From Bordetella parapertussis (GTDB lineage Bacteria > Pseudomonadota > Gammaproteobacteria > Burkholderiales > Burkholderiaceae_B): a DNA stretch of 64,000 bases. Numbering within the stretch: position 1 is the first letter of the stretch; the number at the start of each line of letters is the position of its first letter. The notes under the pieces were generated by a model. That model saw only the letters and a list, made by a program, of their open reading frames with translations, had not been told where the DNA came from and ran no database searches. The DNA lies in NCBI GenBank assembly GCA_945887835.1, contig CAMCZQ010000003.1, forward strand, positions 1 through 64,000, in the 5' to 3' direction. This document shows, one piece after another, positions 55,964 through 64,000 of this stretch. Both the position numbers and the translations under genes were made by a program.

Positions 55964-57142
55964 GTGAGTACGGAACAAAACACAGCGGAACAAGTTGACG
56001 ATGCACGTATGATTATCGACTTGGTCGCAAAATTTGTTGACCAGGAATTGATGCCCCTAGAGGCTGCCGTGTTGGCGCGAGAAATCAAAGGCGAGGCGCT
56101 GAAGTTGTTGCCCGCTGAAGAAGCGCCCTTGCTAGAAAAATGTAAAGCCTTAGGTTTATGGGCGCTCGATGGCCCCGAAGAGCTCGGCGGCGCGAACCTG
56201 ACGGCAACCACTTGGATGGCTCTGAACGAAGAACTCGGTCGCACCGTGACGCCTTTTGTGTTTCCGCCAGACTCACCCAACATGCATATGCTGCTAGCTG
56301 TCGGCACGCCCGAGCAAAAAAAGAAGTACCTCGAGCCCTACGCGGCGGGTACGGCTAAATCGGCGATTGCGATTTCTGAGCCCAATGCCGGCGGTGATCC
56401 ATCAGGCATGATTACACGTGCCGAAAAAGACGGAGATCAATGGGTAATCAATGGCCGCAAGATCTGGGTCAGCAAGGTACCGTCTGCTGATTTTGTGATC
56501 GTGATGGCACGGGTCGGCGCAGGTAAACGCCACGAAGGTATTACCGCCTTCATCGTTGAAAAAAACACACCCGGTTTCGAGATTTTGCGCGAGATCCCGA
56601 TGCTTGGCGGTCATCGCACGTACGAGCTTGTGTTTGAAGACTGCAGGATCCCGGCTGAAAACGTCTTGGGCGAGATTGGGGCTGGCTTTGCGCCCATGCA
56701 GCTGCGTCTGGTCGTTCGTCGGTTGCAGATTGGTACGTGGTGTATTGGTATGTGCCGCCGTGCCTTAGACATGATGGTGAGTCATGCCAAGCAACGCACA
56801 ACCTTTGGCGCGCTGCTGGCAGACCGTCAGGCGATCCAGTGGTGGATTGCCGATGCCGCGATGAAGATGCATGCCTGTCGTTTGATGGTGCAAGATGCTG
56901 CGCGTAAGCAAGATCAAGGCATTGATGTGCGCACTGAGGCCTCGATGATTAAGGTGTATGCCACCGAGATGGCTGCCGAGATTCTTGACCATGCGATGCA
57001 AACCTTTGGTGCCATGGGCGTAACCAAAGAGCTACCCCTGCAGTTGATGGCTCAACGTGTACGGGTCATGCGCGTATACGAAGGCCCAGCCGAAGTCCAT
57101 CGTATGTCGATTGCTAAAAAAATATTAAAAGATATGCGCTAA
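55964..57142 (+). CDS. Acyl-CoA dehydrogenase family protein
   Basis: 392-residue FAD enzyme of the acyl-CoA dehydrogenase family. Substrate-binding ISEPNAGGDPSGM, flavin-binding GRKIWVSKVPSADFVIVMAR, HRTYELVFEDCRIPAENVLG, and the catalytic Glu expected in VYEGPAEVHRMSIAKKIL. The GTG start is supported by AGGAGA 6-8 bp upstream. First gene of a catabolic-looking plus-strand run followed by a class III CoA-transferase. The substrate is unknown. Confidence 0.93.
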   Translation: MSTEQNTAEQVDDARMIIDLVAKFVDQELMPLEAAVLAREIKGEALKLLPAEEAPLLEKCKALGLWALDGPEELGGANLTATTWMALNEELGRTVTPFVFPPDSPNMHMLLAVGTPEQKKKYLEPYAAGTAKSAIAISEPNAGGDPSGMITRAEKDGDQWVINGRKIWVSKVPSADFVIVMARVGAGKRHEGITAFIVEKNTPGFEILREIPMLGGHRTYELVFEDCRIPAENVLGEIGAGFAPMQLRLVVRRLQIGTWCIGMCRRALDMMVSHAKQRTTFGALLADRQAIQWWIADAAMKMHACRLMVQDAARKQDQGIDVRTEASMIKVYATEMAAEILDHAMQTFGAMGVTKELPLQLMAQRVRVMRVYEGPAEVHRMSIAKKILKDMR

Positions 57143-57246
57143 TAAGCGTTTTGGTCCGAAGATAAGCGCTAGACTTTAGATCAAAATACACCCCCCTGCG
57201 CGCTCTTTAAAAATAGTGGGGGCGTGCACCCGGAGACACACTGACC

Positions 57247-58470
57247 ATGGTTAAGGCAACACCCGCGACCCCACGCACCAACACGCCACTCGCCGGCATT
57301 ACGGTGATTGATTTGACACAAATCTATCAAGGTCCGTATGCAACGTTTTTGATGGCAAAAGCAGGGGCTGAGGTCATCAAAATTGAGCCCCTCAGTGGCG
57401 AGCCGTCGCGCATACGCGCGAAGGTCAGTGGCGGTGCCTCGTTGCCCATGGCGATGTTAAACACCAACAAGCGCGGGATCACGCTGAATTTAAAAACGGC
57501 TAAAGGTCGCGACCTATTCAAAGAGATGGTCAAGCGTGCGGATATCGTTGTTGAAAACTTTGCGCCAGGCGTGATGGATCGCCTGGGGGTGGGGTGGTCG
57601 GTCTTACACGAACTCAATTCGCGTTTGATTTATGGCTCGGGCACGGGCTATGGCTTGTCTGGCCCCGATCGCGATAATCTGGCGATGGATGTGACGATAC
57701 AAGCCGCCTCAGGCATCATGAGCGTGACCGGCACGCCAGACGGTCCGCCGTTGCGTGCAGGCGCCTCGATTGTTGATTTTTTAAGTGGCGTGCACTTATA
57801 TGCCGGCATCATGACCGCGCTGTATGAACGTTCGCAAACAGGCGCAGGGCGTTTAGTCGAAGTGTCGATGCAAGAGACCGCCTATCCGACGCTTGCTTCT
57901 AATATGGGGATTACGCTCAAATCCGTGGGTGTCGTGCCGCCACGCGTTGGCAATCGGCATGGCGGTTTGGCGCTTGCGCCCTACAACGTGTATCCGGCTA
58001 AAGATGGTTATATCGCGATCGTGTGCGTGACCGAGCCGCATTGGCGACATTTACTTGCGGCAATGGGGCGCGAAGATCTCGGCACAGATCCGCGGTTTGA
58101 AAGCAACAAATTACGGGTTGAAAATATTTCTGCCACCGACGATGAAATTACGCGTTGGACAGAAAGCCTGCCGCGCGCAGAACTCTTTGCGCTTAGCAAA
58201 AAACACGGGTTTCCGGCGGCACCTGTACGCGATTTGCTTGAAGTGATGAATGACAAACACATGCACGAGCGTGGCATGCTTGAATGGTTTGACGACAAGG
58301 ATTTAGGTCGTGTGGTGTTGCCACACACCCCCTTGGTGATACACGGCGCTGATCGTGTGAAAACCATCGCGAGCCCCGATCTTGGTCAGCACAACAAAGA
58401 GATTTATTCAGACTGGCTCGGGCTCTCGGAGGCTGAGCTCGACGCTTTGTATAAAGAGGGCGTGATATGA
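57247..58470 (+). CDS. Class III (CaiB/BaiF-type) CoA-transferase
   Basis: 407-residue family III CoA-transferase that moves CoA between carboxylic acids. N-terminal VIDLTQIYQGPYATFLMAKA, NTNKRGITLNLKTAKGR and VENFAPGVMDRLGVGW are family landmarks; the catalytic Asp is probably Asp148 in DNLAMDVTIQAASG. The stop overlaps the next gene's start (ATGA), so the transferase and the Bug receptor are translated together. This suggests that the receptor's ligand is the acid that becomes activated. Confidence 0.93.
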   Translation: MVKATPATPRTNTPLAGITVIDLTQIYQGPYATFLMAKAGAEVIKIEPLSGEPSRIRAKVSGGASLPMAMLNTNKRGITLNLKTAKGRDLFKEMVKRADIVVENFAPGVMDRLGVGWSVLHELNSRLIYGSGTGYGLSGPDRDNLAMDVTIQAASGIMSVTGTPDGPPLRAGASIVDFLSGVHLYAGIMTALYERSQTGAGRLVEVSMQETAYPTLASNMGITLKSVGVVPPRVGNRHGGLALAPYNVYPAKDGYIAIVCVTEPHWRHLLAAMGREDLGTDPRFESNKLRVENISATDDEITRWTESLPRAELFALSKKHGFPAAPVRDLLEVMNDKHMHERGMLEWFDDKDLGRVVLPHTPLVIHGADRVKTIASPDLGQHNKEIYSDWLGLSEAELDALYKEGVI

Positions 58471-59444
58471 AGTTTTTCCTAGGCAGCGTATGGCTAGGCT
58501 TATGCTTGGGCATGGGTGTGATGCCCAGCCTCAGTCACGCGCAAAAAAGTGATTATCCGGCTCGTTCAGTGAAGGTAATTGTCCCGTTTTCAGCCGGCAG
58601 CGGTGCTGACCATGCCTCGCGCTTTTTTGGCGATTTGTTGGCAAAGCAGCTGGGGCAAAGTTTTTTGGTTGAAAATAGAACCGGCGCTGCGGGTATGTTG
58701 GCGATGAACACAGTGAAGGCTGCGCCAGCAGACGGATATACGATTTTGATGGGTAGTAACTCACTGATGGCGGTGAACCCAATCATGCTCAAAGAGCTCA
58801 CGTATGATGCAGTCAAAGACTTCAAACCGATTGGCGGCTTAACGCGTGGCGTCAATGCGATTGTGGTCGCAAAAGATTCAAAATATAAATCGTTGGCCGA
58901 ACTTCTTGCCATCGCAAAGACCTCACCCGTACCACTGAATGGCGGTACGTATGCGCTAGGGTATGAGTTGTCGCTTGCCTGGTTGGCCAATGTGGCAGGC
59001 GTGAAATTTGAAAACATTTTGTACAAGGGAGCAGGCGAGATCATGGTGAGCTTGCTTGGCAATCAGTTAGATTTTGGTATCGTCAGTTTTAACGGTGCTG
59101 TGCCGCTGTTAAAGGCAGGCAAGTTCAGAGCCCTGGCGTTGTCGTCAGATCAGCGCCACCCAGATTTTCCAGAGGTTCCTACGGTCGCTGAAAGTGGTTT
59201 TCCAGAGTTTACAAATTACACCTGGACATCGTTTTACGTTCGAAGCGATACGCCTGAGAGCATTACTAATAAATTAGAAGAGGTGCTGCAGACCGTTTTG
59301 GCAACACCCGTGGCCAAAGAGTACGCCGATCAAATGCTCGTTGAGTTAATGCCATTTAAGGCTGAACAAATGCGACGCTACCAACTTGAAGAAATCGCGC
59401 GTTTTGCCAAGATTGCCAAAGAGGCGGGGTTAAAACCAAAGTGA
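58467..59444 (+). CDS. Bug/TctC-family periplasmic solute-binding protein
   Basis: 325-residue tripartite-tricarboxylate receptor. Signal peptide ends near SHAQKSDYPARS; the mature start YPARSVKVIVPFSAGSGADH is family-typical, with later ENRTGAAGMLAMN and VPTVAESGFPEFTNYTWTS. Translationally coupled to the CoA-transferase, implying a shared substrate. No TctA/TctB genes are adjacent. Confidence 0.92.
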   Translation: MKFFLGSVWLGLCLGMGVMPSLSHAQKSDYPARSVKVIVPFSAGSGADHASRFFGDLLAKQLGQSFLVENRTGAAGMLAMNTVKAAPADGYTILMGSNSLMAVNPIMLKELTYDAVKDFKPIGGLTRGVNAIVVAKDSKYKSLAELLAIAKTSPVPLNGGTYALGYELSLAWLANVAGVKFENILYKGAGEIMVSLLGNQLDFGIVSFNGAVPLLKAGKFRALALSSDQRHPDFPEVPTVAESGFPEFTNYTWTSFYVRSDTPESITNKLEEVLQTVLATPVAKEYADQMLVELMPFKAEQMRRYQLEEIARFAKIAKEAGLKPK

Positions 59445-59546
59445 GGAGGGCACCTACGAGGCATTGCGCCTCAGCACAAGAATCGGTATTGTTTAACAAT
59501 TAGAAAATTTGACCACAATGCGTAAAAACAATAATCAGGAGGCTTT

Positions 59547-60518
59547 ATGACAATGACTCTACGTGCTTTGATTGTAGTTACTCTCTCGTTTATTACGGGC
59601 TTAGTGGGCTTAAGCGCGCACGCCCAAACGAACTATCCTACCAAGCCAGTCACGATCATCGTGCCCTATGGCCCAGGCAGTGGCAACGATATGATTTCCC
59701 GTGAAATCGGGCAAAGACTGAATGAGCAATTAGGCGTGACCTTTGTGATCGAGAACAAGGTGGGTGCTACCGGCAACATTGCGATGGACTACACAGCCCA
59801 AGCGAAGCCTGACGGCTACACAATGATCCTGACCAGCACGAGCAGCATTATTTATCAGGTCTCGAACACGATTCGAACCAACATGTCTAAAGATTTCACA
59901 CCGATCGCCTTTGTGGCAGGCTTGCCTTACGTGCTGTCCGTGCCGCCTAGCGTGCCAGCAAAAACTCTGAAAGAGTTGGCGGCGTTAGCCAAAGCTAAAC
60001 CAGGTGAGATGAATTACAACGGGCCAGCCGGCAGTATGTCGGCCTTTTTAGGCTCGCTCTTTAAATCTGGTGCAGGTGTCGATATGGTCATGGTGCCTTA
60101 CAAAGCCACCTCGGATGCTCAAGTCGATGTCTTGGCCGGCCGTATTCAGCTTTGGATTACCACCTCGGCCTCTGCTTTACCCCTGGTCAAGGGGGGCAAA
60201 GTCACAGCGCTGGCCGTGACTGGTGAAAAACGCCTGAATGCCTTGCCCGACGTGCCCACCGCAATCGAGGCGGGTTTTCCAACGATGACACCTGATATTT
60301 CGTTCTTTTTATTAGGTCCCGCTGGAATCCCCGCAGACATCGTCGCAAAGCTCAATGCAAACGTCAATACGGCTTTAAAGACGCAACTGATGCAAGACCG
60401 CTTGGCCAGTTTTGCGACAGCAACCAAGATGGGTAGCCCAGACGATGTCAAGAACCATATCGCCACCGAAACAGAGCGCTGGCGAGCTGCCGTAAAAAAT
60501 GAAGTACTTTCAAAATAG
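59547..60518 (+). CDS. Bug/TctC-family periplasmic solute-binding protein
   Basis: 323-residue second receptor of the same family. Signal peptide ends near SAHAQTNYPTKP; conserved PVTIIVPYGPGSGNDMIS, IENKVGATGNIAMD, MVMVPYKATSDAQVDVLAGR and VPTAIEAGFPTMTPD. A strong AGGAGG precedes the ATG. It shares family pattern but clearly differs in sequence from its neighbour, so it is an older paralogue or independently acquired, with another ligand likely. ECH follows 9 bp on. Confidence 0.93.
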   Translation: MTMTLRALIVVTLSFITGLVGLSAHAQTNYPTKPVTIIVPYGPGSGNDMISREIGQRLNEQLGVTFVIENKVGATGNIAMDYTAQAKPDGYTMILTSTSSIIYQVSNTIRTNMSKDFTPIAFVAGLPYVLSVPPSVPAKTLKELAALAKAKPGEMNYNGPAGSMSAFLGSLFKSGAGVDMVMVPYKATSDAQVDVLAGRIQLWITTSASALPLVKGGKVTALAVTGEKRLNALPDVPTAIEAGFPTMTPDISFFLLGPAGIPADIVAKLNANVNTALKTQLMQDRLASFATATKMGSPDDVKNHIATETERWRAAVKNEVLSK

Positions 60519-60527
60519 GATTTCAAG

Positions 60528-61328
60528 ATGACTGATGCAGTGACCTATGAGCAGAACGGCGGGGTTGTGACGCTAACACTGAACGAACCCGATACGCGCA
60601 ACGCCTTGTCGGACGCAATCATCGATGCAATCGTTGCGCATGTGGCAAGAATCAATGCCGATTTATCGGTCGGTTGCGTGATTTTGACTGGTGCAGGCGA
60701 GGGATTTTCGTCAGGTGGCAACGTTAAGAAGATGAAAGACCGCGCAACCGAAGACAAGCCCAAGACACCAACTGAAGTTCGCCGCTACTACCACGAGGGC
60801 ATTCAGCGCATTCCGTTGGCTTTGTATAGCCTCGAAGCGCCCTCAATTGCAGCCGTCAACGGTGCAGCGATTGGTGCTGGGCTCGACTTGGCTACGATGT
60901 GTGATATCCGCCTTGCGGCACGCAGCGCCAAGTTTGGCGAGAGTTTTTTGCGCGTGGGATTGTTATCAGGTGACGGTGGGGCTTGGTTTTTGCCACGCGC
61001 CGTGGGGTTGTCTAAAGCCTATGAAATGACCTTTACCGGTGATTTTATTGACGGCGAAGAGGCAGCTAAGATAGGCTTGGTTTCTAAGGTTGTAGATGAT
61101 GCTGACTTGATGGACGAGGCAAGAAAGCTCGCACAACGGATTGCGTCGCATCCAGTGCAGTCGTCACGCGCCAGCAAACGCTTGATTCGTGATTCGCAGC
61201 ACGTGCCATTGCATACGTCGTTGGACATGGCAGCGGCCAATCAAGCGCTGGTGCAAACGACGCAAGATTACAAAGAGGCGATCTTAGCGTTCTCGGAAAA
61301 GCGTAAGCCAAAGTTCACTGGCAACTAG
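60528..61328 (+). CDS. Enoyl-CoA hydratase/isomerase family protein
   Basis: 266-residue crotonase-fold enzyme. Oxyanion-hole segments are TGAGEGFSSGGNVKKM and AAVNGAAIGAGLDLATMCD; the acids near FGESFLRVGLLSGDGGAWFL are at the positions of the catalytic glutamates, with Glu and Asp. It would hydrate an enoyl-CoA from the acyl-CoA dehydrogenase step, but could instead be an isomerase or hydrolase. AGGA-type site before ATG 60528; ends in a terminator. Confidence 0.92.
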   Translation: MTDAVTYEQNGGVVTLTLNEPDTRNALSDAIIDAIVAHVARINADLSVGCVILTGAGEGFSSGGNVKKMKDRATEDKPKTPTEVRRYYHEGIQRIPLALYSLEAPSIAAVNGAAIGAGLDLATMCDIRLAARSAKFGESFLRVGLLSGDGGAWFLPRAVGLSKAYEMTFTGDFIDGEEAAKIGLVSKVVDDADLMDEARKLAQRIASHPVQSSRASKRLIRDSQHVPLHTSLDMAAANQALVQTTQDYKEAILAFSEKRKPKFTGN

Positions 61329-61342
61329 ACGAAAGGAGCAGA

Positions 61343-61382
61343 GGGCATTTTAATTGCGAAAGCAAGGGAAAATGCCCTTTTT
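61343..61382 (+). terminator. Rho-independent terminator
   Basis: GGGCATTTT and AAAATGCCC pair across a 17-nt loop and are followed by TTTTT. It lies 15 bp after the hydratase stop and ends the acyl-CoA dehydrogenase/CoA-transferase run. Confidence 0.85.
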
Positions 61383-61510
61383 ATCCATCCGTACAATACG
61401 CATAATGTATATTATGTAAAGTAATGTTTTGAACGACTTGCGTGCTACACCGCCAACCGGATAATGCGAGGCTTGGTTACGTTTATTACTTTTGTTACTT
61501 GAGCTAAGTC

Positions 61511-62503
61511 ATGAAAATATGTGTTTACGGTGCGGGTGCTGTGGGTGGTCATTTGGCGGCGCGGTTGATTACGGCTGGCCACGACGAGGTGTCACTGGTG
61601 GCGCGCGGCGCACACCTGCGGGCGATTCAGCAAAACGGCTTGAAGGTGTTTCGGGGTGAAGAAATCTACACCGGCCGCCCAACGGCCGCTACGGACGACC
61701 CTGCTTCGCTGCCGGCCCAAGATGTGGTGCTAGTGACCTTAAAGGCACAGGCCTTGCCCGGTGCCGCTGCTGCCATTGAACGCCTGCTAGCCAAAGACGG
61801 CGTGGCGGTGTTTGCCGTCAACGGAATCCCCTGGTGGTGGAACAAAGGTACCAATAACGTCCAAGAGCACCTTGAATGTGTGGACCCAGATGGCGAACTT
61901 TGGTCGCGCCTGAAGGATCGCTCGCTGGGTTGTGTGATTTACTCGCCCAACGAGGTGCTTGAGCCTGGCGTGATCAAAACCGCGATGGGTGACCGTTGGA
62001 TGTTCGGTGAGCCCGATAACGCACCCTCTTCTCGTGTTGATCGTTTGGTTCAGGCGTTTCAAGCCGCCAACATCAACGGCGTTGCAGCGACTGATCTTAG
62101 ATACGATATTTGGCACAAGTTGCTGATCAATTGCGGCTTGAATCCTGTCGCCGCCCTGACCCGCTTACCAACCGTCAAAATGTCGGCAAGCCCAGAAGTG
62201 CGTGCTGAACGCTGCAAAGTGATGCTTGAAGTGTTAGAGGTGGCCTTAGCATGCGGTACCGATTTGCGAGGCAAGGTCGACCTTGAAGAACTGGTCGCAC
62301 CTAAAAAACGCCCCGGTTCAACCACGGCTTCGATGCTGCAAGACGTGCTGGCCGGGCGCTCACTCGAGCATGATGCCATCTTGGGGCAAGTTGTTGAGTT
62401 TGCACGCCAGCACAACATCAGCGTGCCACGTTGCGAACTGATGCTGGTCTTGCTGCGCGGCTTAAATCAACAACTGATGGATGAAGCCGCCGCGCGGGTG
62501 TAA
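61511..62503 (+). CDS. Ketopantoate-reductase-like (ApbA/PanE) oxidoreductase
   Basis: 330-residue NAD(P)H-dependent reductase of the PanE/ApbA family. Rossmann motif KICVYGAGAVGGHLAARL and the C-terminal helical domain with the catalytic Lys in YDIWHKLLINCGLNPVAALT. Family members reduce 2-ketopantoate or other 2-ketoacids; its placement next to aldolase and acyl-CoA genes suggests a dehydrogenase role in carboxylate catabolism rather than pantothenate synthesis. Convergent with the aldolase gene. Confidence 0.92.
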   Translation: MKICVYGAGAVGGHLAARLITAGHDEVSLVARGAHLRAIQQNGLKVFRGEEIYTGRPTAATDDPASLPAQDVVLVTLKAQALPGAAAAIERLLAKDGVAVFAVNGIPWWWNKGTNNVQEHLECVDPDGELWSRLKDRSLGCVIYSPNEVLEPGVIKTAMGDRWMFGEPDNAPSSRVDRLVQAFQAANINGVAATDLRYDIWHKLLINCGLNPVAALTRLPTVKMSASPEVRAERCKVMLEVLEVALACGTDLRGKVDLEELVAPKKRPGSTTASMLQDVLAGRSLEHDAILGQVVEFARQHNISVPRCELMLVLLRGLNQQLMDEAAARV

Positions 62504-62514
62504 CGTTTGCCGCT

Positions 62515-63279
62515 TTATTTAAACGCCGAACGTAGTTCACGCACCCCAAGCGCCAACACCCGCGCATCGGCACCGACAGCCACAAACGTGCAGCCAAGCT
62601 CAAGATAACGCTTCGCCAAAGCACGATCAGGCGTCAAAATCCCCGCTGCTTTTTTATGCTTCAAAATCACAGCGATTGATTTTTCGATTGTGCTGACGAC
62701 GTCAGAGTGACCTGGGTTACCCAAGTGGCCCAGTGCTGCCGACAAATCTGAAGGGCCTAAAAATACGCCATCTACGCCATCAACAGCGCAGATCGCTTCA
62801 AGATTATCCAACCCTGTTTGCGTTTCAACTTGCACCAGCAAACAGATCTCGTCGTTGGCGCCCTTCACATAATCTTTACGCGAATCCCAACGCGATACAC
62901 GTGCCGAGCCGTAGCCTACGCCGCGAACACCGTGGGGTGGATAGCGCACCGCTTTGACTAATTCAGCGGCCTGCTCTGCTGTGTCAACCATCGGGATCAG
63001 CAAACTTTGCACGCCCAGGTCTAACAACTGCTTAATCAAGTGCGTTTCGCCAATCGGTGGTCGCGCCACCGCCTGCGTGTTGTATGCCGCACAGGCTTGC
63101 AATTGCGACATGATGGTCAAGGGATCAGTTGGCGTGTGTTCGCCATCCAGCAACATCCAGTCAAATTCTGCTGTCGCACAAATCTCAGTGGTGAAGGCGT
63201 CTGGGATCGAAATCCACAAACCAATGTTCGCTTTGCCAGCTTTTAATGATTGCTTAAAACGATTGGTGTAATCAGGCAT
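62515..63279 (-). CDS. HpcH/HpaI-type class II aldolase
   Basis: 254-residue metal-dependent aldolase making or cleaving 2-keto-3-deoxy acids. Typical segments are RFKQSLKAGKANIGLWISIP, DWMLLDGEHTPTDPLTI, PPIGETHLIKQLLDLGVQSL and DGVDGVFLGPSDLSAALGH; the metal ligands are expected in QVETQTGLDNLEAI (Glu) and PMVDTAEQA (Asp). GGAG precedes ATG 63279. It may act on the keto acid handled by the adjacent reductase; substrate unproven. Confidence 0.93.
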   Translation of the reverse strand: MPDYTNRFKQSLKAGKANIGLWISIPDAFTTEICATAEFDWMLLDGEHTPTDPLTIMSQLQACAAYNTQAVARPPIGETHLIKQLLDLGVQSLLIPMVDTAEQAAELVKAVRYPPHGVRGVGYGSARVSRWDSRKDYVKGANDEICLLVQVETQTGLDNLEAICAVDGVDGVFLGPSDLSAALGHLGNPGHSDVVSTIEKSIAVILKHKKAAGILTPDRALAKRYLELGCTFVAVGADARVLALGVRELRSAFK

Positions 63280-63508
63280 TGCTGCGCTCCTAGAATTTGT
63301 CTATTTGTTTATTGAATGAATTGTGTGCACATTAAAGCACTTTAATCGCTACTTCCGTCACGGTGTCGCTTCCAGCAATCGTCATGGTGACATCGCATCC
63401 GCCCGAGTGACGATCTCGGTATCTGTCGCGATAATGATCTTAATCACATTGGTGGTGGAATCACGTTGTGCGCCTAAAAAGCCGAGCACACCGTTTGCTC
63501 GCGCAGGT

Positions 63509-64000
63509 CTAGACCAGCAGATGCCCAGTCTTCACAAAGATCGTACAACCCTCTTTGCTAAAGGGTTGGTGCGCGCTCAGATGCGGGCTTCTGAGCCACG
63601 ACCCCGCTGGATAGCGACCGTGCTCGTCCTCAAAGACCCCCTCGACCACAAAGATTTCTTCGCCGCCAAAGTGCCTGTGCGGGTTGAAATAGGTTTGCGG
63701 TGCCCAGCGCACTAAGGTCGAACCACTGCCCTGCCTCATTAAAGGCATGACCTTCAAACCTGGCACCATCCCTTGAAACCAAGGCGACGTTTTGGTATCG
63801 ATGACTTCGCGCTCGACTTGCTCTGCGCCAAGGTGTCGTAGCTTGACAAAGAGCGTACAGCCAGACTCACTAAACGGTGCATGAGAAGACCCCGGCGGGC
63901 TCATAAGATAAGTGCCTGCAGGATAATCACCGGTCTCGTCGCTAAAGATCCCATCCAATACAAAAATCTCTTCACCGAAATCATGGGTATGAACGTTGAA
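63509..64000 (-). CDS. Tandem-cupin ChrR-like protein, 5' end cut by window edge
   Basis: 163 residues are visible up to the right edge. Two repeated cupin units are present, each with an HxH, a GEE and a following His: HTHDFGEEIFVLDGIF near the window edge and HRHFGGEEIFVVEGVFEDE further on, each followed by YPAG, a PxxSxHxPFS and GCT-FVK. The two units differ by only modest changes, so this is an internal duplication of the ChrR cupin type seen in anti-sigma factors and metalloenzymes. The upstream frame remains open to the edge. No start is assigned. Confidence 0.9.
   Translation of the reverse strand, partial: FNVHTHDFGEEIFVLDGIFSDETGDYPAGTYLMSPPGSSHAPFSESGCTLFVKLRHLGAEQVEREVIDTKTSPWFQGMVPGLKVMPLMRQGSGSTLVRWAPQTYFNPHRHFGGEEIFVVEGVFEDEHGRYPAGSWLRSPHLSAHQPFSKEGCTIFVKTGHLLV

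Noticed and set aside
57183-57235. CCCCC and GGGGG arms between the acyl-CoA dehydrogenase and the CoA-transferase genes
   Set aside because: The stem has a mismatch, a loop of about 21 nt and no following T-tract, so evidence for an element is weak.
63323-63715. Plus-strand open frame of 130 codons over the cupin gene's 3' end
   Set aside because: It is the antisense shadow of the tandem-cupin gene, whose repeated metal-binding motifs are on the minus strand.
1-64000. Searched for tRNA, rRNA, CRISPR arrays, transposases and phage genes
   Set aside because: None seen by eye: no cloverleaf with TTCGA loop in the intergenic gaps, no regular spaced repeats, and no transposase or integrase motifs in the translated frames. 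This is not equivalent to a tRNAscan or Infernal search.

Overview
The window looks like a chromosomal segment of a betaproteobacterium of the order Burkholderiales, most likely family Alcaligenaceae (Bordetella/Achromobacter/Pusillimonas-like). The basis is: the block rpsB-tsf-pyrH-frr-uppS-cdsA-dxr-rseP-bamA-skp-lpxD-fabZ-lpxA-lpxB-rnhB-rlmB followed by divergent ppsR/ppsA; the smpB/ratA-rnfH pair; folC-SPOR-cvpA-purF; three tripartite-tricarboxylate (Bug/TctC) binding proteins; and an imuA-imuB-dnaE2 SOS cassette. GC is in the mid-fifties by eye. The order is well supported; family level is inference. I found no tRNA, rRNA, CRISPR array, prophage or insertion sequence.

Layout. 1-6.5 kb: a two-component system (kinase cut by the left edge) divergent from an OprB-type porin, a bidirectional terminator, a thiolase/DUF35 pair, a DUF423 membrane protein, a small lipoprotein and a hotdog thioesterase. 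6.5-12.4 kb (minus): yqeY, then the mutasome operon imuA-imuB-dnaE2 under a LexA box that lies inside a 46-bp perfect palindrome. 12.6-19.4 kb: a lone Bug receptor, an NRDE protein, then folC, a SPOR protein, cvpA and purF. 18.9-22.7 kb (minus): map, glnD, dsbB. 23-38.4 kb (plus): the translation / isoprenoid / outer-membrane block, which joins ribosomal protein S2, EF-Ts, UMP kinase and RRF to undecaprenyl-PP, CDP-DAG and MEP synthesis and then to BamA, Skp and lipid A synthesis.

38.4-50.3 kb: ppsR and ppsA diverge, smpB and ratA-rnfH diverge, then a valine-type isobutyryl-CoA dehydrogenase/3-hydroxyisobutyryl-CoA hydrolase pair, ygfZ, and mltG-tmk-holB-tatD. A tract of about 15 % GC (50251-50460) separates tatD from a secreted ankyrin protein. 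51-55.7 kb holds envelope and redox/UV-damage genes: a DUF3298 lipoprotein, glutathione peroxidase, photolyase, an exported peroxiredoxin, a small exported protein of unknown function and DoxX.

55.9 kb to the right edge is accessory metabolism: acyl-CoA dehydrogenase, class III CoA-transferase, two Bug solute receptors, enoyl-CoA hydratase, a ketopantoate-reductase-like enzyme, an HpaI-type aldolase and a tandem-cupin gene cut by the right edge. Its substrate cannot be read from the sequence.

Most of the window is ordinary housekeeping DNA and I see no convincing wholly new system. The points most worth checking are the SOS palindrome, the very AT-rich tract before the ankyrin gene, the CoA/Bug catabolic cluster, and two small unassigned exported proteins.
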